Source: an uncultured bacterium (GTDB lineage: Bacteria > Bacteroidota > Bacteroidia > Bacteroidales > Bacteroidaceae). Taken from it: 15,493 nucleotides of DNA. The notes under the pieces were generated by a model, which was given only the letters and a program-made list of their open reading frames with translations, did no database searches and was not told where the DNA came from. This document shows positions 6,867 through 15,493 of the stretch, in pieces. The position numbers and the translations under genes were made by a program. Positions within the stretch are counted from its first letter, which is position 1. Every line of letters begins with the position of its first letter. The stretch covers positions 1 to 15,493 of the forward strand of contig CAJMPR010000040.1 in the NCBI GenBank assembly GCA_905215345.1, given 5' to 3'.

Positions 6867-7184
6867 TTATGCTTCCCCCTTGATAGTGGGTAATGGTTGC
6901 AAAGGTTGCTCATCAGGCATACGTATAGCTCCAAAAATGCGTTCATATTTGCTGATATTATCTTCGAGAGCACGTAACAGACGCTTAGCATGCTCGGGTG
7001 CCAACACGATACGCGATTGCACTCCTGCCTTGGGCATTCCCGGCATCACACGTACAAAATCCAAAATAAATTCAGAACTGGAATGAGTAATAATGGCAAG
7101 ATTAGCATATGTTCCCTGAGCCACTTCCTCTTTCAATTCTATTTGTAACTGACCGTTGTTATTTTCCTGATTTTCCATAATCAT
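6867..7184 (-). CDS. DUF3467 family protein of unknown function
   Basis: Encodes a small soluble protein of 105 residues, or 103 if Met3 (codon 7178-7176) is the start; the MEN... start looks more natural but neither has a Shine-Dalgarno. The N-terminus is short, polar and rich in Asn and Gln. Then comes a probable beta-rich stretch (QIELKEEVAQGTYANLAIIT, then FILDFVRVMPGMPKAG), followed by a helix around LAPEHAKRLLRALEDNISKYE and a GAIRMPDE-type tail. The FVRVMPG plus PEHAKRLL pattern is what I recognise as DUF3467. No signal peptide, membrane segment, metal-site cluster or catalytic motif is visible. It sits alone between rpoC and rpsL with its own promoter. A role in transcription or translation is suggested only by this position. 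Confidence 0.85.
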   Translation of the reverse strand: MIMENQENNNGQLQIELKEEVAQGTYANLAIITHSSSEFILDFVRVMPGMPKAGVQSRIVLAPEHAKRLLRALEDNISKYERIFGAIRMPDEQPLQPLPTIKGEA

Positions 7185-7221
7185 TTTAATTTACATATTC
7201 ATATATTATATAATAAAGAAA

Positions 7222-7253
7222 CAAATATATATCTTTCATACGAACCCTCCAAA
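7222..7253 (-). promoter_or_regulatory. Bacteroides-type sigma-ABfr promoter for the DUF3467 gene
   Basis: On the minus strand, TTTG (7253-7250) is followed by a 20-bp spacer and TATATTTG (7229-7222), a full match to the Bacteroides -33/-7 consensus. The start of transcription should fall near 7213-7217, about 30-40 nt before the DUF3467 ATG. It lies downstream of the rpoC terminator, so the DUF3467 gene is an independent unit and not simply the tail of rpoBC. Confidence 0.82.
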
Positions 7254-7371
7254 CACTTCAAGATAAAAGCGTCTACACAAGAAAAGGAAACACTCAAAAA
7301 GGAAAGGAGGCTATTATAAACCGAAGAACATACATTATTATACTATCTTTTTCATTTATATCAACATACAG
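7254..7371. other. Intergenic stretch without a recognised gene
   Basis: Part of the 262-nt gap between rpoC and the DUF3467 gene, lying between the rpoC terminator and the DUF3467 promoter. It is AT-rich. On the plus strand AAAGGAGG occurs at 7303-7310 but no reading frame of useful length follows it. On the minus strand only frames of about 5-13 codons occur. I see no further conserved structure. Confidence 0.5.
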
Positions 7372-7374
7372 AAT

Positions 7375-7416
7375 AAAAAAAGAAAGAAGAGAGTCCATAA
7401 TGCACTCTCTTCTTTC
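7375..7416 (-). terminator. Intrinsic terminator of the rpoBC operon
   Basis: A perfect 13-bp stem pairs GAAAGAAGAGAGT (7382-7394 on the plus strand) with ACTCTCTTCTTTC (7404-7416) around a 9-base loop. On the minus strand it is followed directly by seven T (7381-7375). It begins 31 nt after the rpoC stop. The T run occurs only on the minus-strand side, so the terminator acts on rpoBC transcription. It separates rpoBC from the DUF3467 and str genes. Confidence 0.93.
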
Positions 7417-7446
7417 AGTATAAAAATTGATTGTATTAACGAAATA

Positions 7447-10400
7447 TTATTCTTCTACTTTTTCGTCAACAGCATAGTCAAGTACCGTCTTCTTGTTGGC
7501 AAGCATACGGTCATACTCTTCCTTGGAACCGACAATAATCTTCTCGAATTCACGCTGACCTGTACCGGCAGGGATCAAGTGACCGCAAATCACGTTTTCC
7601 TTCATACCTTCCAGACGGTCTACCTTACCATTGATAGCAGCTTCATTCAACACCTTCGTCGTTTCCTGGAAGGAAGCGGCAGACATAAAGCTTGAAGTTT
7701 GCAGAGCGGCACGCGTAATACCTTGAAGAATCTGTGTAGAAGTTGCAGGTACAGCTTCACGTACAGTAACCGGTTTCAGGTCACGACGTTTCAACATAGA
7801 GTTCTCATCACGCAATTTACGGGCAGTAACAATCTGTCCTGCTTGCAGGGTCTGAGAATCTCCCCCATCAACTACCACTTTCTTACCCCAGATACGATCG
7901 TTCTCTTCCATGAATTCCAACTTGTCAACAACCTGTTGTTCCAGGAAGCGGGTATCACCCGGTTCATCTATTTCAACCTTACGCATCATCTGGCGAACGA
8001 TAATTTCAAAATGCTTGTCATTAATCTTCACACCTTGCAGACGATAAACATCCTGTACTTCGTTCACGATATATTCTTGTACAGCCGTAGGACCTTTAAT
8101 AGCCAAAATGTCGGCAGGTGTAGTAGCACCATCGGACAACGGAGTACCGGCACGTACATAGTCGTTCTCCTGTACAAGGATTTGTTTAGACAACGGAACA
8201 AGGTATTTCTTAACTTCACCTGTCTTGGAAGTAACAACAATCTCACGGTTACCACGTTTCACCTTACCCATTGTAACCTCACCATCGATTTCTGAAACGA
8301 CAGCAGGATTAGACGGATTACGAGCTTCAAACAATTCGGTAACACGGGGAAGACCACCCGTAATATCACCCGCTTTACCAACGGCGCGCGGAATCTTCAC
8401 AATTACTTCACCGGCTTTTACCTTTTCTCCGTTCTCTACTACCACGTGGCCACCCACAGGCAAGTTATAGGTACGGATCAAGTCACCGTCTTCGGTCATA
8501 ATATGAGCGGTAGGTACCTTCGTCTTGTCCTTAGACTCGATGATGATGATTTCACGCAGACCGGTAGATTCATCGGATTCAACCTTATAAGTTACGTTTT
8601 CAATAACGCCTTCAAATTCGATCTTACCGGTAGCCTCAGTAATAATAACCGCATTAAATGGGTCCCAACGAGCAATGAGTTTACCTTTTTCTACTACCTC
8701 GCCATCAGCTGCATAAAGCGTAGAACCGTAAGGTACATTATGCGTAGAAAGCACGATACCTGTATTTACATCTACGAAGCGAACTTCAGCCAGACGACCA
8801 ACTACAACTTTTGCAGGTTCACCCGCTTCGTCGATAACATCTACCGTACGAAGCTCTTCGAATTCCAGACGGGCAGGGTTTTTTGCAACAATACTTGCGT
8901 TGGCAGCGATATTAGCTGCCGTACCACCAGCGTGGAACGTACGCAATGTCAACTGTGTACCCGGCTCACCGATAGACTGCGCAGCGATAACACCCACTGC
9001 TTCGCCCCTCTGAACCATACGGCTTGTAGCCAAGTTACGTCCATAACATTTAGCACAGACACCCTTCTTGGATTCACAAGTCAATACAGAACGGATTTCG
9101 ACGCTCTCAATCGGAGAATTTTCAATTTTCTGCGCAATCTCCTCAGTTATTTCTTCACCGCCTGCAACTATAAGTTCACCGGTGGTAGGATTAACGATAT
9201 CATGTACAGATACACGACCAAGGATACGTTCATATAGAGTAGCGATCGTTTCATCGTTATTCTTCAAAGCTGTACAAACCAATCCACGGAGAGTACCGCA
9301 GTCTTCTTCATTGATAATCACATCGTGCGATACGTCAACCAAACGACGAGTCAAGTATCCGGCATCAGCTGTCTTCAAGGCTGTATCGGCCAAACCTTTA
9401 CGAGCACCGTGAGTAGAGATAAAGTACTCCAACACAGACAGCCCTTCCTTAAAATTAGAAAGAATCGGGTTTTCAATAATCTGACCACCTTCTGCACCTG
9501 CCTTCTGCGGCTTTGCCATCAAACCACGCATACCAGATAACTGACGAATCTGTTCTTTAGAACCACGAGCTCCGGAATCCAACATCATATATACAGAGTT
9601 AAAACCTTGGTCGTCGCTCGAAATGGTTTTCATCAAGATATTCGATAACTCGGAGTTTACATGTGTCCAGATGTCGATTACCTGGTTGTAACGCTCGTTG
9701 TTAGTGATGAAACCCATGTTATAGTTATTGATTACCTGCTCTACTTCGTCATAACCTTTCTGTACCAACGCTTCCTTCTCTTCGGGAATAATGATATCGC
9801 CCAAGTTGAACGACAAACCACCCTTGAAGGCCATGTAGTAACCCAGATTCTTGATTCCGTCGAGAAAGTCAGCAGCTTCGGCAACACCACAAACCTTGAT
9901 TACGTGGCTAATGATATCACGAAGTGACTTCTTAGAAATAACCGTATTGATATATCCTGCTTTAGCCGGCACGATTTCATTAACAATCACACGTCCCACA
10001 GAAGTGTCACGCATCATCTTGTCTATGATATTTCCATTCTCGTCAACGTCTTTTACAATTACGCTGATAGGAGCATGAATATCACACTTACCTTCATTGT
10101 AAGCAATCAGCGCTTCTTCAGGTCCGTAGAAAGTTAAACCTTCACCTTTGGCACCTTTACGCAACTTGGTAATATAGTACAAACCAAGTACCATATCCTG
10201 TGCAGGCACTGTAATAGGAGCACCATTGGCCGGGTTCAAAATATTATGTGACTGGAGCATTAACATTTGTGCTTCCAGAACAGCTTCATTACTCAAAGGC
10301 AAGTGAACAGCCATCTGGTCACCGTCGAAGTCGGCGTTGAATGCCGTACATGCCAACGGATGCAATTGAATTGCTTTACCCTCAATCATTTTTGGCTGGA

Positions 10401-11742
10401 ATGCCTGAATACCCAAACGGTGAAGTGTCGGAGCACGGTTCAACAGTACCGGATGACCTTTCATCACATGTTCCAGAATGTCCCAAATAACAGACTCTTT
10501 ACGGTCTACAATCTTCTTGGCACTCTTTACAGTCTTCACGATACCACGCTCAATAAGCTTACGGATAATGAACGGCTTGTAAAGTTCGGCAGCCATCAAT
10601 TTAGGGATACCACATTCACCCATTCTCAGTTCCGGACCAACGACGATTACTGAACGTGCAGAGTAGTCAACACGCTTACCCAGCAAGTTCTGACGGAAAC
10701 GTCCCTGTTTACCTTTCAAGCTATCAGAAAGTGACTTCAACGGACGGTTGGCATCGGTCTTCACAGCGCTTGACTTACGAGAGTTGTCGAACAATGAGTC
10801 AACAGCTTCCTGCAACATACGTTTTTCGTTACGCAGAATTACTTCAGGAGCCTTAATTTCAATCAGTCGCTTTAAACGATTGTTACGAATGATAACGCGA
10901 CGATAAAGGTCGTTCAAGTCGGAAGTGGCGAAACGTCCACCATCTAATGGAACCAACGGACGAAGTTCGGGAGGAATAACCGGTACGATACGTACGATCA
11001 TCCATTCCGGTTTGTTGCGTCCGCGTGATGCACGGAAAGACTCAACAACCTGGAGACGCTTCAAGGCCTCACTCTTACGCTGCTGTGAAGCATCGCTTCC
11101 GGCACGATTACGCAATTCGTAAGACAAAGAGTCAAGGTCAAGACGTGCCAACAAGTCATAAATAGCTTCGGCACCCATCTTAGCAACAAACTTATTGGGA
11201 TCTGAATCTTCAAGGAATTGATTGTCTTTCGGCAATTTTTCCAACAGATCCAGGTATTCTCCTTCTTCGAGCAAATCATATTGTGCTACCTCATCAGCCA
11301 ATACGCCCGGCTGAATCACAACGTAACGCTCATAATAAATGATAGCATCGAGTTTCTTGGTAGGCAGACCCAACAAGTAACCGATCTTGTTAGGAAGTGA
11401 ACGGAAATACCAGATATGAGCTACCGGCACAACCAACTGGATGTGTCCCATACGCTCACGACGTACTTTCTTCTCAGTCACTTCAACACCGCAACGGTCG
11501 CAGACAATGCCTTTGTAACGAATACGTTTGTACTTACCGCAATGGCATTCATAGTCCTTGATAGGACCAAAGATGCGTTCGCAGAACAAACCGTCGCGTT
11601 CGGGCTTATATGTACGATAGTTGATGGTTTCAGGCTTTAAAACTTCACCACTCGAATTCTCAAGGATTTCTTCGGGAGAAGCCAAACCGATAGAGATTTT
11701 CGAGAAATTACTCTTTATCTTGTTATCTTTTCTAAAAGCCAT
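7447..11742 (-). CDS. rpoC: DNA-directed RNA polymerase subunit beta'
   Basis: Encodes a 1431-residue beta' subunit, which carries the active-site Mg and much of the DNA-binding clamp. The first zinc site is Cys66, Cys68, Cys81 and Cys84 (CHCGK ... CDRCG). The catalytic NADFDGDQM is at residues 469-477, with Asp471, Asp473 and Asp475. The second zinc site is Cys815, Cys889, Cys896 and Cys899. The bridge-helix and trigger-loop stretch includes GVIAAQSIGEPGTQLT and the trigger-loop His937 in LRTFHAGG. The C-terminus is acidic (AVDEKVEE). Length and all key residues are normal and the frame is intact. The ATG follows a 101-nt spacer after rpoB and has no Shine-Dalgarno. The 3' end is followed by a strong intrinsic terminator. 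Confidence 0.99.
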   Translation of the reverse strand: MAFRKDNKIKSNFSKISIGLASPEEILENSSGEVLKPETINYRTYKPERDGLFCERIFGPIKDYECHCGKYKRIRYKGIVCDRCGVEVTEKKVRRERMGHIQLVVPVAHIWYFRSLPNKIGYLLGLPTKKLDAIIYYERYVVIQPGVLADEVAQYDLLEEGEYLDLLEKLPKDNQFLEDSDPNKFVAKMGAEAIYDLLARLDLDSLSYELRNRAGSDASQQRKSEALKRLQVVESFRASRGRNKPEWMIVRIVPVIPPELRPLVPLDGGRFATSDLNDLYRRVIIRNNRLKRLIEIKAPEVILRNEKRMLQEAVDSLFDNSRKSSAVKTDANRPLKSLSDSLKGKQGRFRQNLLGKRVDYSARSVIVVGPELRMGECGIPKLMAAELYKPFIIRKLIERGIVKTVKSAKKIVDRKESVIWDILEHVMKGHPVLLNRAPTLHRLGIQAFQPKMIEGKAIQLHPLACTAFNADFDGDQMAVHLPLSNEAVLEAQMLMLQSHNILNPANGAPITVPAQDMVLGLYYITKLRKGAKGEGLTFYGPEEALIAYNEGKCDIHAPISVIVKDVDENGNIIDKMMRDTSVGRVIVNEIVPAKAGYINTVISKKSLRDIISHVIKVCGVAEAADFLDGIKNLGYYMAFKGGLSFNLGDIIIPEEKEALVQKGYDEVEQVINNYNMGFITNNERYNQVIDIWTHVNSELSNILMKTISSDDQGFNSVYMMLDSGARGSKEQIRQLSGMRGLMAKPQKAGAEGGQIIENPILSNFKEGLSVLEYFISTHGARKGLADTALKTADAGYLTRRLVDVSHDVIINEEDCGTLRGLVCTALKNNDETIATLYERILGRVSVHDIVNPTTGELIVAGGEEITEEIAQKIENSPIESVEIRSVLTCESKKGVCAKCYGRNLATSRMVQRGEAVGVIAAQSIGEPGTQLTLRTFHAGGTAANIAANASIVAKNPARLEFEELRTVDVIDEAGEPAKVVVGRLAEVRFVDVNTGIVLSTHNVPYGSTLYAADGEVVEKGKLIARWDPFNAVIITEATGKIEFEGVIENVTYKVESDESTGLREIIIIESKDKTKVPTAHIMTEDGDLIRTYNLPVGGHVVVENGEKVKAGEVIVKIPRAVGKAGDITGGLPRVTELFEARNPSNPAVVSEIDGEVTMGKVKRGNREIVVTSKTGEVKKYLVPLSKQILVQENDYVRAGTPLSDGATTPADILAIKGPTAVQEYIVNEVQDVYRLQGVKINDKHFEIIVRQMMRKVEIDEPGDTRFLEQQVVDKLEFMEENDRIWGKKVVVDGGDSQTLQAGQIVTARKLRDENSMLKRRDLKPVTVREAVPATSTQILQGITRAALQTSSFMSAASFQETTKVLNEAAINGKVDRLEGMKENVICGHLIPAGTGQREFEKIIVGSKEEYDRMLANKKTVLDYAVDEKVEE

Positions 11743-11752
11743 ACTTTTATAT

Positions 11753-11839
11753 TAATTGATAATTGAAAATTGAAAATGAAAACTGAAAATCGATAATTAA
11801 GAATGAAAAAGTAAATTATCCATTCTCAATTATCAATTA
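11753..11839 (-). repeat. AT-rich heptamer-like and inverted repeats in the rpoB-rpoC spacer
   Basis: The spacer contains a perfect 14-bp inverted repeat, TAATTGATAATTGA at 11753-11766 and its complement at 11826-11839, around a 59-base loop. A second hairpin pairs 11792-11805 with 11821-11834: 13 Watson-Crick pairs plus one G-U in the mRNA, with a 15-base loop. Both use 11826-11834, so only one can form at a time. Between the arms, the minus strand runs through degenerate 6-7-base units such as ATTTTCA, GTTTTCA, TTTTCA, ATTTTCA, ATTATCA. No T run follows either stem, so transcription probably continues into rpoC. Similar AT-rich units occur between genes in many Bacteroides genomes, as I recall. 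Confidence 0.75.
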
Positions 11840-11843
11840 TCCA

Positions 11844-14800
11844 TTATTCTAAGTTGATGCTCAAGCCCAAACCTCTCAGTTCATGCAACAATACGTTCAG
11901 TGATTCGGGGATGCCCGGAGTAGGCATCGGCTCACCCTTCACGATTGCTTCGTAAGCTTTGGAACGTCCTACAACGTCATCAGACTTGATAGTCAGTATT
12001 TCCTGCAAGATATGTGCGGCGCCGAATGCTTCGAGTGCCCAAACTTCCATTTCTCCGAAACGCTGACCACCGAACTGCGCCTTACCACCTAACGGTTGTT
12101 GTGTAATAAGTGAGTACGGACCTATAGAACGTGCGTGCATCTTGTCTTCAACCATGTGGCCGAGTTTCAACATGTATGTCACACCTACCGTAGCCTGTTG
12201 TTCAAAGGATTCACCTGTACCACCATCGTATAAAGTTGTTTTTCCATAACGCGGCAAACCTGCTTTATCTGTCCATTCGTTCAAGTCATCCAGAGATGCA
12301 CCGTCGAAAATAGGAGTAGCGAATTTCACGCCCAGCTTCTTTCCGGCACGTCCGAGAACAGCCTCGAAAATCTGACCGATGTTCATACGTGAAGGCACAC
12401 CCAACGGATTCAATACGATATCTACCGGAGTACCATCAGCCAAGAACGGCATATCTTCCTGACGTACTACACGGGAAACGATACCCTTATTACCGTGGCG
12501 ACCGGCCATCTTATCACCTACACCAATCTTACGTTTCTTAGCGATGTAAACCTTAGCCATCTGAATGATGCCTGCAGGAAGTTCGTCACCGATAGTGATA
12601 GCGAATTTCTTACGTTTCAATTCAGCATCGAGTTCTTTATACTTCTTAATGAAGTTCATCACCAATGCACGAATCAAACCGTTGGTATGTTCATCCTTCG
12701 TCCAGTTACTCAACTGGATAGCAGTGAAATCCAAATCACCAAAATCAGAAGCGGAGAATCTGGCACCCTTGGCGATAACGTCAGCGCCCATATAGTCCTT
12801 CACGCCTTCTGACGTATAGTTTTCAGTAAGCTTCAACAACTTATTGATCAAGATCTTCTTCAAGTCACCTACCTTTGCATCGAATTCATCATCAATTTTA
12901 GGTAACAATGCTTTATCAGCCAATTTGGAACTACGAGTCTTGATGACACGTGAGAACAGACGCTTACCGATAACAACACCTTTCAGAGAAGGAGAAGCCT
13001 TCAAAGAAGCATCTTTCACATCACCAGCCTTGTCACCAAAGATAGCACGAAGTAACTTTTCTTCCGGAGAAGGATCGGATTCACCTTTCGGAGTAATCTT
13101 ACCGATAAGGATATCACCCGGTTCGATGCGAGCACCCACACGAACGATACCATTCTCATCAAGGTCTTTCGTTGCTTCTTCGCTTACGTTAGGAATATCA
13201 GAAGTCAGCTCTTCCATACCACGTTTCGTTTCACGAACTTCAAGAGAATATTCTTCTACGTGTACAGAAGTCAAAAGGTCTTCACGTACAACACGTTCGT
13301 TCAACACGATAGCATCCTCATAGTTGTAACCTTTCCACGGCATGTAAGCAACCAACAGGTTCTTACCCAAAGCCAACTCTCCATCTTCGGTAGAGTAACC
13401 TTCGGTCAAGATTTGTCCTTTCTTTACGCGTTGACCTTTCTCGCAGATTGGGCGAAGATCTATCGTCATATTCTGGTTAGTACGACGCCATTTAGGAATA
13501 CTATATTCTTTCAGTGCCGGTTCGAAACTTACAAACTCTTCATCTTCCGTACGGTCGTACAAAATACGAATAGTCATAGCATCTACCGAGTCAATAACAC
13601 CGTCACCTTCGGCAGTAATCTGCGTACGGGAGTCACGGGCCAACTGACGTTCAATACCGGTACCTACAATCGGAGCTTCGCTTTTCAACAACGGAACAGC
13701 CTGACGCATCATGTTTGATCCCATCAATGCACGGTTAGCATCATCATGTTCCAGGAACGGAATCAAAGAAGCAGCGATAGAAGCGATCTGCTGAGGAGAT
13801 ACGTCCATCAATTCTACTTCATCCGGAGTAACAACCGGATAATCGGCATCCTGACGTGATTTAACTTTATCTTTAATGAATGTACCGTCATCATTCAACG
13901 GTGCATTACCTTGAGCAATAATCTTTTCTTCCTCTTCCTCGGCAGTCAGATAAACCAATCCCTGATCAGAAAGATCTACCTTACTATTAGCTACCTTACG
14001 ATAAGGAGTCTCGATGAAACCGAGTTCATTGATCTTAGCGAACACACAGAGTGAAGAAATCAAACCGATATTCGGACCTTCAGGAGTTTCAATCGGGCAA
14101 AGACGACCATAGTGAGTATAGTGTACGTCACGAACCTCGAAACCGGCACGTTCACGAGACAAACCACCAGGACCAAGGGCAGACATACGACGCTTGTTAG
14201 TAATCTCAGCCAGCGGGTTGGTCTGGTCCATAAATTGTGACAAGGCATTCGTACCGAAGAATGAGTTGATAACGGAAGATATTGTCTTAGCATTAATCAA
14301 ATCAATCGGAGTGAAGACTTCATTGTCACGAACGTTCATACGTTCACGGATAGTACGTGACATACGTGCCAAACCGATAGCGAACTGATTAGACAGTTGC
14401 TCGCCTACAGTACGTACACGACGGTTGCTCAAGTGGTCGATATCGTCCACATCAGCTTTCGAGTTAATCAACTCAATCAAGTACTTGATAATTTCAATGA
14501 TATCTTCCTTGGTGAGAACACGTACGTCCATATCAGTTGTCAGATTCAACTTCTTGTTGATACGGTAACGACCTACATCACCCAGGTCATATCTTTTTTC
14601 TGAGAAGAACAGGTTGTTGATAACCTCGCGTGCACTGGCATCATCGGCAGGGTCTGCATTACGCAGCTGACGATAGATGTAAAGTACAGCTTCTTTTTCC
14701 GAGTTACTCGGATCCTTCTGCAGGGTATTATATATAATAGAGTAGTCAGACTGGTTCGGTTCTTCCTTGTGTACGAGGATATTTTGAACCCCTGACTCTA

Positions 14801-15493
14801 ATATAACATCGACATGTTCCGGTTCAATCACAGTTTCACGGTCGATCACAACTTCGTTACGTTCGATAGAAACAACTTCACCGGTATCTTCGTCTACAAA
14901 ATCCTCAATCCATGTTTTCAATACACGTGCCGCCAACTTACGTCCCACAATTCTCTTGAGGTTCGTTTTGTTCACTTTCACATCTTCGGCCAAGTTAAAG
15001 ATTTCGAGAATATCCTTATCATTCTCAAAACCGATAGCTCTCAGCAAAGTGGTTACCGGCAACTTTTTCTTACGGTCGATATATGCATACATGACATTGT
15101 TAATATCAGTTGCAAACTCAATCCATGAACCCTTGAACGGGATAATACGGGCTGAGTACAACTTGGTACCATTGGCATGTACGCTTTGTCCGAAGAATAC
15201 ACCCGGCGAACGGTGAAGCTGGGATACAACCACACGCTCTGCACCATTGATAACGAATGTAGCCTTATCCGTCATATAAGGGATAGGACCCAGGAACACA
15301 TCCTGAATAACCGTATCAAAATCTTCGTGGTCGGGATCGGTACAATATAATTTTAATTTTGCCTTTAAGGGCACACTATAGGTAAGCCCTCGCTCTATAC
15401 ATTCATCGATAGTATAACGCGGCGGATCAATATAGTAGTCCAAAAACTCAAGAACAAAATTGTTTCTTGTATCGGCAATAGGGAAGTTTTCAG
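11844..15493 (-). CDS. rpoB: DNA-directed RNA polymerase subunit beta (5' end outside window)
   Basis: The frame is open to the right edge, with about 1215 residues in the window. The first in-window residues read ENFPIADTRNNFVLEFLDYY. A TTG at 15443-15441 could be mistaken for a start but is an internal Leu; the true start lies about 55 codons beyond the edge, judging by the roughly 1270-residue Bacteroides protein. ERVVVSQLHRSPGVFF, the rifampicin pocket SQFMDQTNPLAEITNKRRMS, LCPIETPEGPNIGLI, the active-site GDKMAGRHGNKG (12480-12518) and the C-terminal QQPLGGKAQFGGQRFGEMEV are present. The residue aligning with E. coli His526 is Asn (AAC, 14198-14196), a known resistance-type substitution. 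The gene ends 101 nt before rpoC. Confidence 0.99.
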   Translation of the reverse strand, partial: ENFPIADTRNNFVLEFLDYYIDPPRYTIDECIERGLTYSVPLKAKLKLYCTDPDHEDFDTVIQDVFLGPIPYMTDKATFVINGAERVVVSQLHRSPGVFFGQSVHANGTKLYSARIIPFKGSWIEFATDINNVMYAYIDRKKKLPVTTLLRAIGFENDKDILEIFNLAEDVKVNKTNLKRIVGRKLAARVLKTWIEDFVDEDTGEVVSIERNEVVIDRETVIEPEHVDVILESGVQNILVHKEEPNQSDYSIIYNTLQKDPSNSEKEAVLYIYRQLRNADPADDASAREVINNLFFSEKRYDLGDVGRYRINKKLNLTTDMDVRVLTKEDIIEIIKYLIELINSKADVDDIDHLSNRRVRTVGEQLSNQFAIGLARMSRTIRERMNVRDNEVFTPIDLINAKTISSVINSFFGTNALSQFMDQTNPLAEITNKRRMSALGPGGLSRERAGFEVRDVHYTHYGRLCPIETPEGPNIGLISSLCVFAKINELGFIETPYRKVANSKVDLSDQGLVYLTAEEEEEKIIAQGNAPLNDDGTFIKDKVKSRQDADYPVVTPDEVELMDVSPQQIASIAASLIPFLEHDDANRALMGSNMMRQAVPLLKSEAPIVGTGIERQLARDSRTQITAEGDGVIDSVDAMTIRILYDRTEDEEFVSFEPALKEYSIPKWRRTNQNMTIDLRPICEKGQRVKKGQILTEGYSTEDGELALGKNLLVAYMPWKGYNYEDAIVLNERVVREDLLTSVHVEEYSLEVRETKRGMEELTSDIPNVSEEATKDLDENGIVRVGARIEPGDILIGKITPKGESDPSPEEKLLRAIFGDKAGDVKDASLKASPSLKGVVIGKRLFSRVIKTRSSKLADKALLPKIDDEFDAKVGDLKKILINKLLKLTENYTSEGVKDYMGADVIAKGARFSASDFGDLDFTAIQLSNWTKDEHTNGLIRALVMNFIKKYKELDAELKRKKFAITIGDELPAGIIQMAKVYIAKKRKIGVGDKMAGRHGNKGIVSRVVRQEDMPFLADGTPVDIVLNPLGVPSRMNIGQIFEAVLGRAGKKLGVKFATPIFDGASLDDLNEWTDKAGLPRYGKTTLYDGGTGESFEQQATVGVTYMLKLGHMVEDKMHARSIGPYSLITQQPLGGKAQFGGQRFGEMEVWALEAFGAAHILQEILTIKSDDVVGRSKAYEAIVKGEPMPTPGIPESLNVLLHELRGLGLSINLE

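Noticed and set aside
7303..7310. Plus-strand AAAGGAGG, a possible ribosome binding site for a divergent small gene
   Set aside because: No start codon at suitable spacing and no reading frame of useful length follows. It lies in AT- and purine-rich intergenic DNA.
8446..9237. 263-codon open frame on the plus strand inside rpoC
   Set aside because: It lies wholly antisense to well-conserved rpoC sequence, has low-complexity composition rich in Thr, Arg, Asn and Phe as expected from the reverse frame, no recognisable domain, and no promoter or ribosome binding site. The same applies to the shorter plus-strand frames opposite rpoB, fusA, rplC and rplB.
15441..15443. TTG as the start codon of rpoB
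   Set aside because: The frame continues upstream to the window edge and encodes residues (ENFPIADTRNNF...) conserved in Bacteroides RpoB. The TTG is an internal Leu codon and the real start is outside the window.

Overview
The window is a core housekeeping locus of a Bacteroidetes bacterium, most likely Bacteroides or a close relative (Bacteroidaceae). All recognised genes lie on the minus strand, so transcription runs from the right edge to the left edge. The assignment rests on four things: protein sequences that closely resemble Bacteroides RpoB, RpoC, EF-G and S10-cluster proteins; a DUF3467 gene between rpoC and rpsL; two promoters that match the Bacteroides consensus (TTG/TTTG, about 19-20 bp, TAnnTTTG); and AT-rich leaders mostly without Shine-Dalgarno sites. 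The species cannot be fixed from the window alone.

Layout in order of transcription. (1) rpoB, whose 5' end (about 55 codons) lies beyond the right edge, then rpoC after a 101-nt AT-rich, repeat-filled spacer. A textbook intrinsic terminator follows rpoC. (2) A 262-nt intergenic stretch holding that terminator and a promoter for a small DUF3467 gene. (3) A second strong promoter just downstream of the DUF3467 gene drives rpsL, rpsG and fusA (the str group). (4) After an 82-nt gap with a perfect 9-bp hairpin comes the S10 group: rpsJ, rplC, rplD, rplW, rplB, rpsS, rplV, and the first bases of rpsC at the left edge. No tuf gene lies between fusA and rpsJ.

Functionally this is the core of gene expression: the two large RNA polymerase subunits, 30S proteins uS12, uS7, uS10, uS19 and the start of uS3, 50S proteins uL3, uL4, uL23, uL2 and uL22, and the translocase EF-G. 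No mobile element, CRISPR array, tRNA or rRNA gene was seen, and all long genes are intact.

Most worth checking: RpoB carries Asn at the position equivalent to E. coli His526, a classic rifampicin-resistance site. Also notable are the uncharacterised DUF3467 gene with its own promoter, two mutually exclusive hairpins between rpoB and rpoC, a consensus Shine-Dalgarno before rplW only, and the hairpin between fusA and rpsJ. I did not find a wholly new multi-gene system here.
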